A model generated the notes under the pieces. It saw only the letters and a list, made by a program, of their open reading frames with translations, did not search any database and was not told where the DNA came from. Of a stretch of DNA of 49,764 nucleotides, positions 1-11,001 are shown piece by piece. The position numbers were made by a program, and so were the translations under genes. The stretch comes from Collybiopsis luxurians FD-317 M1. Its lineage: Eukaryota; Basidiomycota; Agaricomycetes; Agaricales; Omphalotaceae. Numbering within the stretch: position 1 is the stretch's first letter; every line of letters starts with the position of its first letter. The DNA is taken from positions 48,792 through 98,555 of the forward strand of contig KN834790.1 in assembly GCA_000827265.1 (NCBI GenBank). The letters are read 5' to 3'.

Positions 1-320
1 ATGTTAATATTATTAGTCGTAAATAATCCTAGATAGTTCTTGAAGTGCCCCCAAAGTGTTTCCTATTTTTTTCCGATTTTTTCCGATTTTATTTTGATTT
101 TTTTTGTATAAGTCACGTGCCTATTTCACTTTTTCGGGGGCCAAAATTTTCGACTTGAAGCTACAGCTTAGCGGTGCACACTGGGTATAACTCTCATATG
201 TATCTACATATCTAAATGGGTTTGAAACCCAAATCCTGAAAACCAGAATTACAATAAGTGTTTGAATTTTCGGAACGTTTTCTATTCAGTTCGGAGGTCA
301 CGAAGTGACCATGCGCACTG
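1..320. other. Left edge, no gene seen
   Basis: This AT-rich stretch has T-runs and no open frame with splice sites or a family resemblance. I see nothing in it beyond simple sequence. Confidence 0.5.
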
Positions 321-773
321 TATAGCAATTCATAGATTATAAATAATATCTTGCAATAGCAAGTTCCCATTTAGGTAAGTTGAACATTGCCAAACAGGAT
401 GAACTCAGGGTTAAAGTTTAGGGTTAGGCTCACACGAAGCGTGCCGGGTGATGAGGTTAGGGTTAGGGCGCGAAGCGCAAAAGGTGAGAGGTTAGGGGGG
501 TTAGGGTTTAGGGTTAAGTATATGTATTTATAACCAATGTGTGTCCATATATAATTGTGCAAACTGCAATTACATTAATGTCTATTTGGAGTAGTGGTTA
601 ATGGGATCAATTGTGTGGGTAACTTATTCCCATTGCTGAGTGTTTTTAGTTCGACCCGCAGCGCGGTATTCATTTTAATCATCATGTAATTAGAAGCAAT
701 TGATGATAGCAAGTCAAAATAATAACTTGACTTGCTATAGCAAGATATTATTTATAATCTATGAATTGCTATA
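321..773. repeat. Foldback element with ~43-bp inverted ends
   Basis: The first 43 bases (321-363) reappear as a near-perfect reverse complement at 731-773, both containing TATAGCAATTCATAG and AATAATATCTTGC. The inner arm holds its own small palindrome, CTTGCTATAGCAAG. The interior contains degenerate TTAGGG repeats and, near 590-660, a stretch resembling tRNA boxes (TAGTGGTTAATGGG and GTTCGACCC). No coding capacity is visible. It is probably a non-autonomous terminal-inverted-repeat element; no clean target duplication was found. Confidence 0.6.
391..520. repeat. Interstitial telomere-like TTAGGG cluster
   Basis: Several GGTTAGGG and TTTAGGG units occur here, broken by two short GC-richer inserts containing CGAAGCG. 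TTAGGG is the usual telomere unit of filamentous fungi. The units lie inside the foldback element and are followed by ordinary sequence, so this is an internal array and not a chromosome end. Confidence 0.55.
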
Positions 774-879
774 GCAAGTAAATAATTATAATATCTTTAT
801 CCCTAGCTCCCCTTTCATGGTGAAGCTATGTAACAATAAACTTCCTGACAAGGATGACTCTCTCTCTTCATTCCAATTC

Positions 880-1250
880 TCTAACATCAAGATAAAGCTA
901 CAATGTGTGTCCTGGGGTTAGCGTTGGGATTTGTCTGAAATACTTGCAGCATGCCAATTGTACTATTGCCACTCAAGCTTCTGATACCAATTGTACCGTA
1001 TGAACTCCATTCAATGAGCCATTTATTGACATGAACTTCAATGAAGTAACTGTATTAAGGATTGGTATGAGCAGGTCCAATCAAATTAAACTTCAGCTCA
1101 TTAACTGTACCCGATCCGGAACATATAACAGCAAAGTCCCTTGAAAAGATGTGTGGGTAAATAGTGTGACAAGGCTATACGCATCTGAAGCATCATCAAC
1201 AGTCCAGCCTAGCCAGATGTGGCTGTGTCAAAAACTACGTCAGGATTCAG
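880..1250. repeat. Relics of catalase- and TRK-upstream DNA
   Basis: Bases 890-980 resemble the DNA 100-170 bp upstream of the second catalase (40270-40350), sharing the TGTGTCCTGGGGTT and ACTTGCAGC words. Bases 1085-1230 resemble the DNA upstream of TRK at 36100-36200 and of the TRK pseudogenes at 9960-10090 and 21640-21780, sharing GATCCG, AACAGCAAAGTCC and CATCTGAAGCATC. Neither gene body follows here, so these look like leftovers of further module copies. Confidence 0.5.
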
Positions 1251-1499
1251 TGGGTAAGGTCACAGTAAGTCATGTAAAGGCAGTAAAAAGGTTACAATGG
1301 TGCTACAGCCTTACTGACACTGCAGTGTGTCAAAGCTTTGTGTATGCCAACCCACATTATGATTCTATTCGGAAACATTGATAAACATCAAGTAGTCTTG
1401 CATTTGCAACTTATGAAACTTGTGATTGTAAAATTGATATCCGTTTATGTGGACCGGCTAAAGTAGTGGCAAAATTTAAATCAAAATGCCATTGAAATG

Positions 1500-4255
1500 T
1501 CAATATACCGTTTCTTCTGGATGGAGGCAACTGTAGTTTGTGATGCAAAGTCGCCGATATTATATTCGGATCCACGCAATATTACGGTTTGAACTCAACA
1601 GGATACTTGATGTACAGCTCTAATAAAGTTTTAGGTTTTCAACTGCACAGCGGTTCATTTGTTGTGAACACCATTAGATGATTTACACTGCTATTCGGGT
1701 TAAGGTATAACTGCCAACTGGAGGTGCGTGTAGTTATTTCGGCTAAGTCCTGAGATGCAACTATTCGGCATCCCGTACTATTTGTTCAAAAAAAATAACT
1801 GATATCACTTTCAAAATTAAGATTGAGTGTAAATGTTTCCCATACTTCACAAAAGCACACCAGTCCAGCCTTGGCTTCATTAGACAACTGTATCAGTCTA
1901 CGTACATGTGTATTGATCTTGATGCTGTTCTCCTCATCAGTACTTAATAGCCTACTATCAATAACAACTGAACATTGCTTTGGTCTCACGTATCACGGCT
2001 ATGCCCAATGGAGTAGACACACTTTCGTTTGTAGCGGGTCCGGCTTTTGTAGTATTGTCCTATTCAAACTGCATGGGAAAACAGATCTAACCCAGAACAG
2101 AAGTGTACTAAGAGTGATTCACTGTCATCTTTGAAGCTTAATTACTCGTAACACCGGAAATGTTCGCCACAGTGTTCCCGCCCCGCTAGATTTCGTCTTG
2201 ATAGCGCTGCCCAACATACACCGGTAGCGATTAAGATATCACCGACTGACAACTATTTGTATATTTGTGGCATAGTTTTCAAAAACGCTCCTCAGTGATT
2301 GTATTTACCTACCACATCGTCATAACTGTTTCAGTTTGCCGAACTTGACCCTACTTGACCCTGCCAACTTTTTCCGGCTCAATACAAAAAAGCGGCACAA
2401 GCTGCAAGCTGCAAGCTATGACAGGTTTAGCCGCAAGCTAGCGACATGCTATTTCGGGCAAGCCGGGTGAGTCGGACAAGTTCCGTAAGTTGATACTTTA
2501 CGCCTCCGCTTTTTATCTGTTCACGACCATTCAACTTACAGCACACTCTAGAATTATTAAAGAGGCAATGATGTTGATAGGTAAAATTTTAGTTCATTCT
2601 GGTTCTTTTTTCCAGCAAAATTCCTCGAAAGAGCAGAAATAAAAATCAAATTCCGAGATATCGGAACAGTAAGTCTCTATTTGTTTTTACCTCTATTCAA
2701 GCTAGACATGCTTCTATTGCAGTTTACAAAGGTCTAGTGACGACTCTGAGGCTAGAGCAGAGTTGTCGCAGTTGAAACTTGAGAGAGAGTCAGACGTAGT
2801 AACTTGTGGGCAAGCCGAAAAGCCGGTCAATTTGATCTCGGCTTTTTATGATGCAATAAACGGCTAGTTCATTGCTCCACAAGAATGCCACCAAATGTAA
2901 AGGCTTCCTGGTAAGTATCGCCACATCGGTGGGGCAATGAATAGTACGTTTGCTTCATTGTCAAGGCACTTTTTTGAAAATTATATACTAATAGATTAGC
3001 AGTGCATACATTCCCTGCGACTAGTGGACACCCAGCCGAACTACAGCTGCTGGGGGAGTCCTTTGACTCCGCCATAAGGAAGTGACTCCATTCTTGACAT
3101 ATCTAGTTGACTGTCTATTTGTTCTGATCCGCAGAGCGATGTCAAGTCACAGCTCACTATTTGCGGATAGTACTGAAAATTTAATAATAATGAGTTCCGT
3201 CTACTAGGTTTACCTAATCAGCTGCCACTACAGAGTCCAGGCTCGACGTTATTCCTTTCACTAGTGACAACATTAATGAAATGTGCATATATTCAAATTA
3301 ATCTGAGCAGAAGCAGAATCACTGGGTATTCCATTCTCATGTCCTCAAGGTACGCAAAATGGTATATCAATTCAGTTTTCTTGATGTACTGTAATTTTAC
3401 ATGACAGCTTGGAGAAGCTTTTTCTAGTCGTACCATGTAGGGCCCTCATTTCTGCGGTATTGTGCTACTGAACAACGGTTGAAGTTGTATCGGATGGTTC
3501 GAAGAAAAATTGAACATACTCGCCCCAGGCAGGAATCAAAGTTTACTAAGAGTGGTTCATTTTCATACCTGAAGCCGACATTAGTCGAGAATCTTTACTG
3601 TATAGGACAACTGTACTGAGCTGACTCATGAATGGAAAAGGAGCAGCAATGAAGCGTTGCACTCCCAGAAAAAAGTAGAACAGGTCAGAGGCGGGACCAG
3701 CTCTGGTTCATTCTGACCTTCTCGGACCGGAAAATGTGGACTGTTGTCCAACTTTTCAATTGAAGAATCCACAAAATACTCCACAAGTTCACCCGCAGTA
3801 ATTTTTGCCAGCTCTAGTCTAATCAATTTTGAAAGTTTCGAGTTGTTTGATTCAGAATCGACCAGTTTTATGATTTGGCTGTCTCTGGTCCGAAAATCTG
3901 GACTCCCAATTTGGTTTGACCCGCACTCGCCGTTTCTGGTCATCCGAACTTTTCTCTAGGCATGTCAGCCCCCTTTATCATCGCCACTCAATTCCAGGAA
4001 GACTTACACTCCACTTCATATAGATCCACAAATCTCTGAATCCTGCCGTCCGATGTCAAGGAGATTTTGCAACTGTCCATGGACCATTATATTGAGATCG
4101 GACTAATGCTCGGGGATTGGGATTCGGGAGTGGTGTTTCATCTGCAACCTTGCATCATGTTGATTGTGCTAATGCTGTTGCCTCTGAACTCCTCCTATCT
4201 TGAACTGACAAGTTGCGGTATATAATAAGCTTCCAGCCTCTTGATCCTACTCACA
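1500..4255. repeat. Shared non-coding block upstream of catalase 1
   Basis: Many segments align by eye with 37.8-40.4 kb upstream of catalase 2: the stretch near 1560-1720 with 38040-38200, the stretch near 1910-2130 with 39190-39410, and the last kilobase with 39.8-40.4 kb. Related blocks flank the small genes at 7.6-8.8, 19.6-20.7 and, inverted, 22.2-24.0 kb. No gene is supported in it. The last few hundred bases should hold the catalase promoter. Confidence 0.6.
2866..2985. repeat. Copy of the 36.3-kb hairpin MITE
   Basis: The two arms read roughly GGCTAGTTCATTGCTCCAC and GGGGCAATGAATAGTACG, matching the central arms of the near-perfect hairpin at 36251-36480. A piece of the outer arm, with TCAAAAACGCTCCTCAGTGAT, lies separately near 2278-2300. 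This copy therefore appears to have been split by about 550 bp of other sequence. Confidence 0.4.
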
Positions 4256-6196
4256 ATGTCTTCGCCAATACCTTTGGACTATACCACTTCCTACGGTTCC
4301 TCTGTGAATTACCCTGATGCTGGCCAGCGTGTAAGCACCAATGGCCCCCTCCTTCTCCAAGGTAGTACTGCGTGATCTATATGTTACGCATCCGCTATCA
4401 GATTGCTCATCTACCACTACGCAGACTTTCACCTCATCGATAATCTTGCGCACCTCGCTCGTGAGCGTATCCCTGAGCGACTTGTAAGTATCATTCAGTT
4501 CTACTGGCATATTGCATGCAGCTAATATAAAAGATCCTAGGTCCATGCTAAGGGTGCCGGTGCTTATGGTTACTTTGAAGCTACCAAGGATTTGAGTGAC
4601 ATTACATCGCAGACCCTTTTTCGACCTGGCCGGAGAGCTGAAGCTACTGTCCGTTTCTCCACCGTCAGCGGCGAGATGGGATCAGCTGATACCGCTCGTG
4701 ACCTTCGGGGTTTTGCTATCAAATTGAAGACCGAACAAGGCAACTTGGACTGGGTCCTCCTCAACACTCCCATCTTTTTCATCAGAGACCCCGGCAAGTA
4801 TGCTGACTTGACCCATGCTACGAAGAGACACCCCCAGACCAATCTGAAAGACCATGACATGTTCTGGGTAATTTTTACTTTTTGTATCCGATAACTGATC
4901 CCTAACTCATTGAGTAGGACTTTTTCTCTTCAAACCCGGAGACGGTTCACGAGATCATGATATTCTTCTCCGACCGTGGGACTCCTGATGGATTTCACCA
5001 AGAACACGGTCACGCGGGGACCACCTTCAAATGGTGTAAGGAAGACGGTACCTTTCATTATGTCAAGCTCCATGTCAAGGCCGTCGGTGGATTCAAAGTA
5101 CGTGCTTTCTTCTGATGACTTGAACCCCACCAAATTTCTTGAGTTTTGTAGACCCTCACGGCCGCCGAGGCAACCACTTTGGCCGGCACAAACCCTGACT
5201 ATGGTACCCAGAAATTGTACAATGCCATCAAGAATGGCGACTACCCGAGGTACACCGTCTACATTGTGAGCATTCATTAAATCAGCACTGCTCACTGCTA
5301 ATTACCCCAACGCAGCAAACAATGACACCCCAACAAGCAGAGGGGGAGTATCGTAACATCGCACTCGATGTTACTAAAGTTTGGCCTCACGCTCTATTTC
5401 CTCTTCGTGAGGTCGGCAAACTCGTCCTGAATAGGAATCCAGAAAACTACTTTGACGAGATTGAACAAGTTAGTGACTCTTTGCCGCCTGACGAATATCT
5501 GTGTTACTCACAATACAGTAGCTGGCTTTCGCTCCGGCCCACTTGATCCCTTATATTGAGCATTCTCCGGATCCTCTGCTCCAATCTCGTCTTTTCATTT
5601 ATCCCGATACTCAACGCTACCGTCTCGGAGTCAATAACGAACAACTCCCTTGCAATATGCCTATTCGCAAGTTTGGCAATTTCCAACGTGCTGGCGCTGC
5701 TTCATTCGTATCTCAGGGCAGCCGCCCCAACTACCTCAGTAATATTTTTCAACCCTTGAACTTTGACGGCCCCACTGGTGCAATTGACTCTCAAATCAGA
5801 AATAACCACAGGCAGGAACATTTTGATGGCTCTGTTTACCGTGATTTATCTGAGATCACCGTTGGTGAGATAATAGCGGAGCTTCAATATCATTGGAAGA
5901 TATGCTTACTGCACTTTCTTTAGATGACTTTGTGCAGCCTCGTGACTTATGGCTAAGGGTCTGGAATGATAAGGAGCGGGAAACTTTTGTTGAGAATGTC
6001 TCCGATCACCTCAAGGTTGTTCAGAATAAAAGAATTCAATATAATCAGCGTATGTTGTATCCCGCTTGCAAATGATCCTGCCGCTCAAGTTTTTTTCCTC
6101 CATTCAGTCCTTGTCTTCTGCCAAGTTGACTCAGACCTTGCTTTACGGGTTGCGCGTGCGATTAATTTTGATGGTTTCCAATGCCCAACTAACTGA
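4256..6196 (+). CDS. Catalase-like protein, small-subunit type, copy 1
   Basis: A haem catalase-fold protein of 498 residues in nine exons: 4256-4361, 4425-4483, 4541-4867, 4918-5097, 5152-5265, 5316-5468, 5522-5864, 5924-6049 and 6108-6196. All introns are short GT-AG and every junction keeps frame. Visible hallmarks are the essential distal His in [12 protein letters not shown], the RFSTVSGE block, and the proximal haem Tyr in [14 protein letters not shown]. Length and layout match monofunctional small-subunit catalases, which split hydrogen peroxide into water and oxygen. One key residue is wrong: the family NNTP motif, whose first Asn is the distal catalytic residue, reads LNTP with Leu before it. 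No C-terminal SKL-type peroxisome signal is seen (it ends CPTN), so it is probably cytosolic. Activity may be altered. Confidence 0.93.
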
Positions 6197-6969
6197 AACC
6201 CGTGTCTTTGGTAAGGGTAATTGGCCAGCAGCTTCCATAGTTTCAGCCAACATTTGAGAGTATTTAAATGCAGGTACAGCGTAGTATTGTTTGTCACTGC
6301 CATCAGTACTACACACTACTAGCCATATTAAATAGGATCGTGCAGATACAACAGCTAAAACATAAACAGAAATTCATTGCTTTATTTGAATACACAGAAG
6401 CCTGACATTCCATGAAAGCTCACTGCAAAGAATGGTAAATTTAAAGAGCATCTTGTTTTGTTTTTTGTTTTGTGGGGAGGGGCGAGGGCGGGGTGCTTTA
6501 AGTTCGCCGTGGGTACAGTTAGGTTATTGTTCTGATTCGTGCACTGGCTGCCTAGAATTGACCATATCCATGCCAGAGCTGAAATGTTTTTACAGGTCGG
6601 GGTTTGGCCTCTGCTGTCCTTGGCAGTAAAGCATGGTTACTGTACCATTTTAATCACTTAAGGGGGGGTGGCCATGACCAACCTATATAAAATTTTTTTT
6701 GTAAGTGCCCCAGGGACTAGGGACTTTACAAAAATTTGGTGTGAGTTTCAGAAAAAAAAACTAAGCAATTAAGCTCCCATGAGTGCCGCCCAAATTTAGT
6801 TTTTTGTAAAAATCAGTTGAGATACATGACAAAGCATGATGGGTGTTAACAAAGTTACTTGGAGAATGCAAGCTCCGCTTACTTGGCCTCACAAAAGTAA
6901 CTTGATTGAATTGAAAGTAACTTGTCAAGTTACTTTACTCACGGTCATGTATTGTGGGCTGCTTACAGG
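6197..6969. other. Downstream of catalase 1, no gene
   Basis: This holds the presumed 3' UTR and then low-complexity sequence. Around 6640 a TACTGTACCATTTTAA word resembles the inverted ends of the small element at 42.6 kb. I see no supported gene. Confidence 0.4.
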
Positions 6970-8140
6970 AGCCTAGGTACACTCTCAGCCAGTTGTGCTA
7001 GATATAGATCTGAACTGATTAGGTCTTGAGGAGAATAGTCCCGTAGGCCCTTCAACAAACAACCAAGGTAATACATTGTAATTCAACTAACTGTTAATGC
7101 ATGTAGCTTCAACTTATGCCCTGTGGCACCTGATACATTGAACAAAACTCAGGCCGGAGGTAGTCCAAAATTGACAACGCCAGCAAGCACAGAGGACCTC
7201 TCGTAGGTGAATACGGTCCTATCAATGATTTCCGAGGGACCAGATTCAACGCGAGCTTGAACCTGGAACTGTTTGGCATATTAAAAACCCTAATCGGACT
7301 TGAATTTCGGAATATGACTCACCCTGAAATGGTCCGGGATCCCAGGGACCTTAGTAAGGTCAGAGACAACATTGAGCTGTCCAGGAGCGACCGAGAGGTT
7401 TAGGTCAATGATAGGACCAATCCCAAGAGGTCGAAGAGAGATTTTCAAAGTAACTTGAGTACCGTTGGAGATAACAAGTTTGGAAACCTAAAGTCAGGAA
7501 AAATCAAGCTGATGGAAGTGAAGTTGACAAGAGCATGCCTACATTGTATGGCACAGACATAGTGGATTGAAGGTAGCGGGCTTGGTGAACTAGTTAGGAA
7601 GCTAAGCTGGGTTGCTGACTGGTGACTCGAGCGAGACCGCTTTTAAACCAAACAAATTTACCTTGTGCATTTTTTGGCGGCCAAAGGACATACCGGGTTG
7701 TGGGTCAGCTTTACCTTACCGGGAAAATGTACAAAACCGAACAGCAAAATACTTTGTGTCATTCGCGTCGAATACCCCCTTCATTATTGCTTTCCACAGA
7801 TGTCATATTCGGTTCTACAGTTCGGTTTCGAACCTAGTCAGGTTTTCAACTGCGCCGTATTCATTTGTTTTGAGCTCTTTTAGATGAAAGGACCAGGTAC
7901 ACTGTTGTTCGGGTTAAGGGTGCATCATGATGCAATGTTTTGGTTAAGTCCTGCCACAAAAAGTCAGCACCCTATAATTAGTACGTCTAGTAAGAATGTT
8001 TCCTTTTTTGAGGTAAATCGCAGTAGCGGCATTTCCACAGTCCAACGCTCAACAAAATGTCACCGAAATGCAACCGAAATGTCAATACACTGTGCCATTC
8101 TGAATGGAAGCGACGATAGCACAGTGTAATACAACACTCT
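6970..8140. repeat. Long duplicated segment, copy A (partner 18830-20165)
   Basis: From 6970 on, the sequence runs nearly base for base with 18830 onward. Copy B has about 230 extra bases at 18909-19140. The match covers the small gene, its introns and about 600 bp of its upstream DNA, and fades after about 8100. Introns and non-coding DNA match as well as exons, so the duplication is recent. Confidence 0.85.
7149..7560 (-). CDS. Small protein of unknown family, copy A (100 aa)
   Basis: A three-exon minus-strand gene: 7543-7560 (MSVPYN), 7323-7487 and 7149-7268, with 55- and 54-nt introns bounded by GTAGGC...TTTAG and GTGAGT...ACAG. Every junction is in frame and the stop follows GLPPA. No signal peptide or membrane segment is visible. 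Alternating hydrophobic residues (VSKLVISNGTQVTLKIS, GQLNVVSDL, RTVFTYERSSVLAGVV) suggest a beta-rich soluble fold. I do not recognise the family. Two further intact paralogues lie at 19232-19643 and 24028-24411, and a decayed one near 37.2-37.4 kb. The A and B copies differ at few sites, mostly amino-acid changing, so recent constraint is not shown. Conservation of splice sites and frame in the much more diverged third copy does point to a real gene. Confidence 0.7.
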
Positions 8141-8870
8141 TGGTGTTATATTCGAATCAGTGCAATAGTCTTATAATTTGAACTTGAATAAGAGCTACAA
8201 TAAATTTTTACGTGAAATTGGAGGTGTATGCAGTGATTTTGGTCAAGTCCTGGAATAAAACCATGCCACAAGATGTCAGCACCCTATACATGTTCAAACA
8301 AGAATCTCCGTCACTTTGACATATGAGAATTGAATCCAAATGTTTCCCATGCTTCAAAGTGCGCTAGCTCTAGCCTTGACTTCACTGTCCCGGTCTACGT
8401 GCATGAGTATTGACCTCGAGGTTATTCTCCTCACCGGTGACAGCCCATCAACTGGTGCATTAAGTTCAATAACAATTGAATATTGCTGGCTGTAGTAAGC
8501 TCTTTTGACACCGCCGTAAGAAATTGCTTCCATTTTTTTTACGTGCGTACTACAAGCTGGCTGTCCATTTGTTCAAATCTCACAGTCTGTGATCGTGTTG
8601 AAAATCCAACAATGAGCTTTTGTCTGATAGGTTTATCTAACAGGCTACCACTGCAGAGCCCAGGCTTGATGATGTTCTGTTCCGAACACAAATGATGGTG
8701 GCAGTTTGAATAAAATGTGCATATATCCATCAATATAAATTGATATATAGAAGCAGAGTTAGTTAGTATTCTATTCTCACATCCTCAAGGAATGCAAAAT
8801 AGTGAATCTTGATCTTATTTTTTTTTTTTGATGTACTATAATTTTGCACATGGTTAGTTAGTTATTTACG
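7561..8870. repeat. Shared block upstream of small gene A
   Basis: Homologous to 19644-20750, to 37421-40100 and, inverted, to 22240-24027. In region C the same block separates a small gene (-) from catalase 2 (+); here no catalase follows, and a TRK pseudogene comes next. It probably carries the small-gene promoter. Short open frames inside it are not conserved as proteins. Confidence 0.6.
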
Positions 8871-9464
8871 CAGCGCGCGGCTTGAAGGAGTCAAGGAGAG
8901 CGTATCTAAGTACTTACATAAGTGGGATACAGAACTAATAAATTATCCAATACTTTGGGAGTGGTGGCCTCGCCTCTTCTCCTTGAATCGCAACCATCAG
9001 TACGTCGATATTTAAATTCGGACAATGGAGCCCAACCATTTTAGTGACGCTGCCTGATCAACAGACAGCCTGGAAAGGCTTTCGCCAGTCATACTTACTA
9101 TTATCGGGTCCTGATCTCCGAGTCCGCAGTGTTGTACTATTGAACAAAGGTCGGACGTTAACTGTAATCGAACCCTCTAAAGACTTGCCACTTGGGTCCG
9201 AAGAGAAAAAAAAGAAAACAGACCTCAGGCTACGTAACATGAGTCCGAACAGAAGCTGACATTGGTCGAGAATTTTGAAATGTATACTCTATCATTATGA
9301 CAATGTACTAAGCATGCAGATCGTACCCTTTTTGGCAAAGAAGCAGCAATGTCTGAGCCGAGATGCGACCGCTTGGTACTTAGTACTTAGTGGCCGGTCA
9401 CCGCCGCGCTGCGCCGAGATTTCAGGAAAGCTTGGACACCCCTTCATCCCGGCTGTCTAGTAGT

Positions 9465-9771
9465 AGTAGTCTTTTAACCGAAATGGATTGTGTGATGGTT
9501 TTATGCCAGCCTTGGGTTCGATGAGGAACCTTCCGGCGCCATTGAACACATTCGTATTCGTATTCGGATTCACATGTTTGTCTGAAGTAATATGATTCCC
9601 TGTACATAGATCGACGGCTAAAGAATTCTGAACTTGGTGCAGAAGCAATAACAGGGATGAAGACGAATGCGAATAGGTGAAGTCGGAAAAAGGTGGATTC
9701 ATAGAAGATGAACTTTTCTAGTCTGTTGTAGATTCTAAAGGGATTTTGGCCTCTGCTGTTCTTGAAGGAAT
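9465..9771 (-). pseudogene. TRK potassium-transporter pseudogene, copy A
   Basis: The minus strand reads like the N-terminus of the TRK gene at 32083-35872: PSRTAEAK, then YESTFFRLHLFAFVFIP, then a jump to CESEYEYECVQWRRKVP. The start codon is ATT where the intact gene has ATG. Everything from the first pore-helix region to the end of intron 2 is deleted, and the match stops at a short TAGTAGTAGT repeat. The copy at 21.06-21.41 kb shares this deletion and end point, so the damage predates the A/B duplication. Confidence 0.8.
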
Positions 9772-9799
9772 GGCTCGGTTAATGGTTATGCAGGTAGAA

Positions 9800-10112
9800 T
9801 GAACATTAGTAAGGTCTTTGTGGATGGTCTACAGGTGCTAGAGTGTACTTATTCGTATATTGTACTTGAATCAAATGAGTCGTTTATGGATATGAACTAA
9901 ATGAATAACGGGAATCAGCGTATGTAGTAACTTCAAGTCCTGGACCTTGAACGATCCGAAATATACAACGGTAAAGTCCCTCGGAAAGACGTGTAGGTAG
10001 GTACGAGGGATCGATACTCGGGTGCGAGCATCTGAAGCATCGTCGACGGTCCAGCCAGATGCGGGCGGGTCAAAAACCACGTCCGGATCCAGCGAGGACG
10101 CTCTGACCAACG
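9800..10112. repeat. TRK upstream region, copy A
   Basis: Matches the DNA 5' of the intact TRK (about 36010-36230) and 21540-21835, sharing GGATATGAAC, AACGAGAACCAGCG-type words, AACGGCAAAGTCC and TACGAGGGAT. Conservation of this non-coding DNA in all copies suggests it travelled with TRK as its promoter. Confidence 0.55.
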
Positions 10113-10115
10113 TAC

Positions 10116-10875
10116 CTGACCTTCACCCAGCAATGGAGCTCGTCGACGACGACGAGAGAATAACGAGAAAGAAGACCCCGAGGCGGTTGAGCGGGTCGAG
10201 TCAAATGTCCTGTTTGAAGAAAGTGCCTCTGTTCCAGTTGTAAATGTACTTGCGAGAGAGTCTACTGCGGGTCCGGTAGCATTAGTTTGAGTCGTATTGG
10301 CGTTGGTAATATTACCCATAGCACTCTGGTCTATCTGGCGGGAAGGATTCCTCGGTTCGTCTATGGAACGCAACCCATGGAAAGTTATCGGCCCACCGTA
10401 CTCTGGGTCGGTATCAAAGGCGTACGGAGTGGAACTAAGTTTCCGACGAAAGTCGTTCCAGGCTTCCTTGCCGATTCGAGTCCTCACTGTCAACCAACAT
10501 GGAAAAATCAATATTTGTTTCTTCGCACATTGAATGACTAGGGAACTTGCTTACCGGGACAAGCACCTATGAGACCCCCACCATAGGAGAGCTCCGTAGC
10601 TACCACCATTAAAACTTCTCTCATGATCTCCAAAATCCATCCTCGATTACTACCGGCAAAATCTTAGCTACGAACGCAGGAGAAATGCATGGAACGCACG
10701 TCACTCGGAGATATATTGTGAAGTACCGAAGCTTCTGAAGGACAAGCTCGCAACTTTGACCTCTGATAAGCTTCCAAGCGACATATGCACTGAGGACTTC
10801 CTCCATCGCCAATTCAGGGGACTCTTCCTCAGCGCATCGGGCAAGCAACTTTGCAGTGTCAGACTGAGAGAGCAT
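10116..10875 (-). CDS. Unidentified gene, minus strand, ends unresolved
   Basis: Three joined exons give one continuous frame: 10727-10875 (starting MLSQSDTAKLLARCAEEE), 10555-10649 (RGWILEIMREVLMVVATEL) and 10116-10486 (starting RTRIGKEAWNDFRRKLSS). The first part looks helical; the second is followed by a Ser/Thr/Asn-rich stretch and an RRRRR patch. No family was recognised. A GTACGT donor follows position 10116, but downstream the sequence becomes the TRK-upstream repeat, so the 3' end is probably truncated or displaced. The carrier gene starts only about 127 bp away on the other strand, so the two may share a promoter. Start and end are tentative. Confidence 0.5.
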
Positions 10876-11001
10876 TAGAATTAGATGAACTCGGTCATCA
10901 CTTGAATTGTTGGAGTAGAGTGAGATAACCGAATAAGCGCTCGTCGGGTTTACGGGCCGATGAACATTTCACGCTTTTTCTCAGCTCACTGCGATAACTA
11001 A

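Noticed and set aside
391..520. Chromosome end at the left edge
   Set aside because: The TTAGGG units are degenerate, short, enclosed in an inverted-repeat element and have ordinary sequence on both sides.
4570..4860. Minus-strand open frames over both catalases (also 40740-41030)
   Set aside because: They are shadows of the conserved plus-strand catalase exons; the two copies match only because the exons do.
7612..8129. Overlapping plus-strand open frames repeated at 19695-20164
   Set aside because: They recur because the DNA is duplicated, but three frames are open at once, no splice logic fits and no diverged copy keeps them open.
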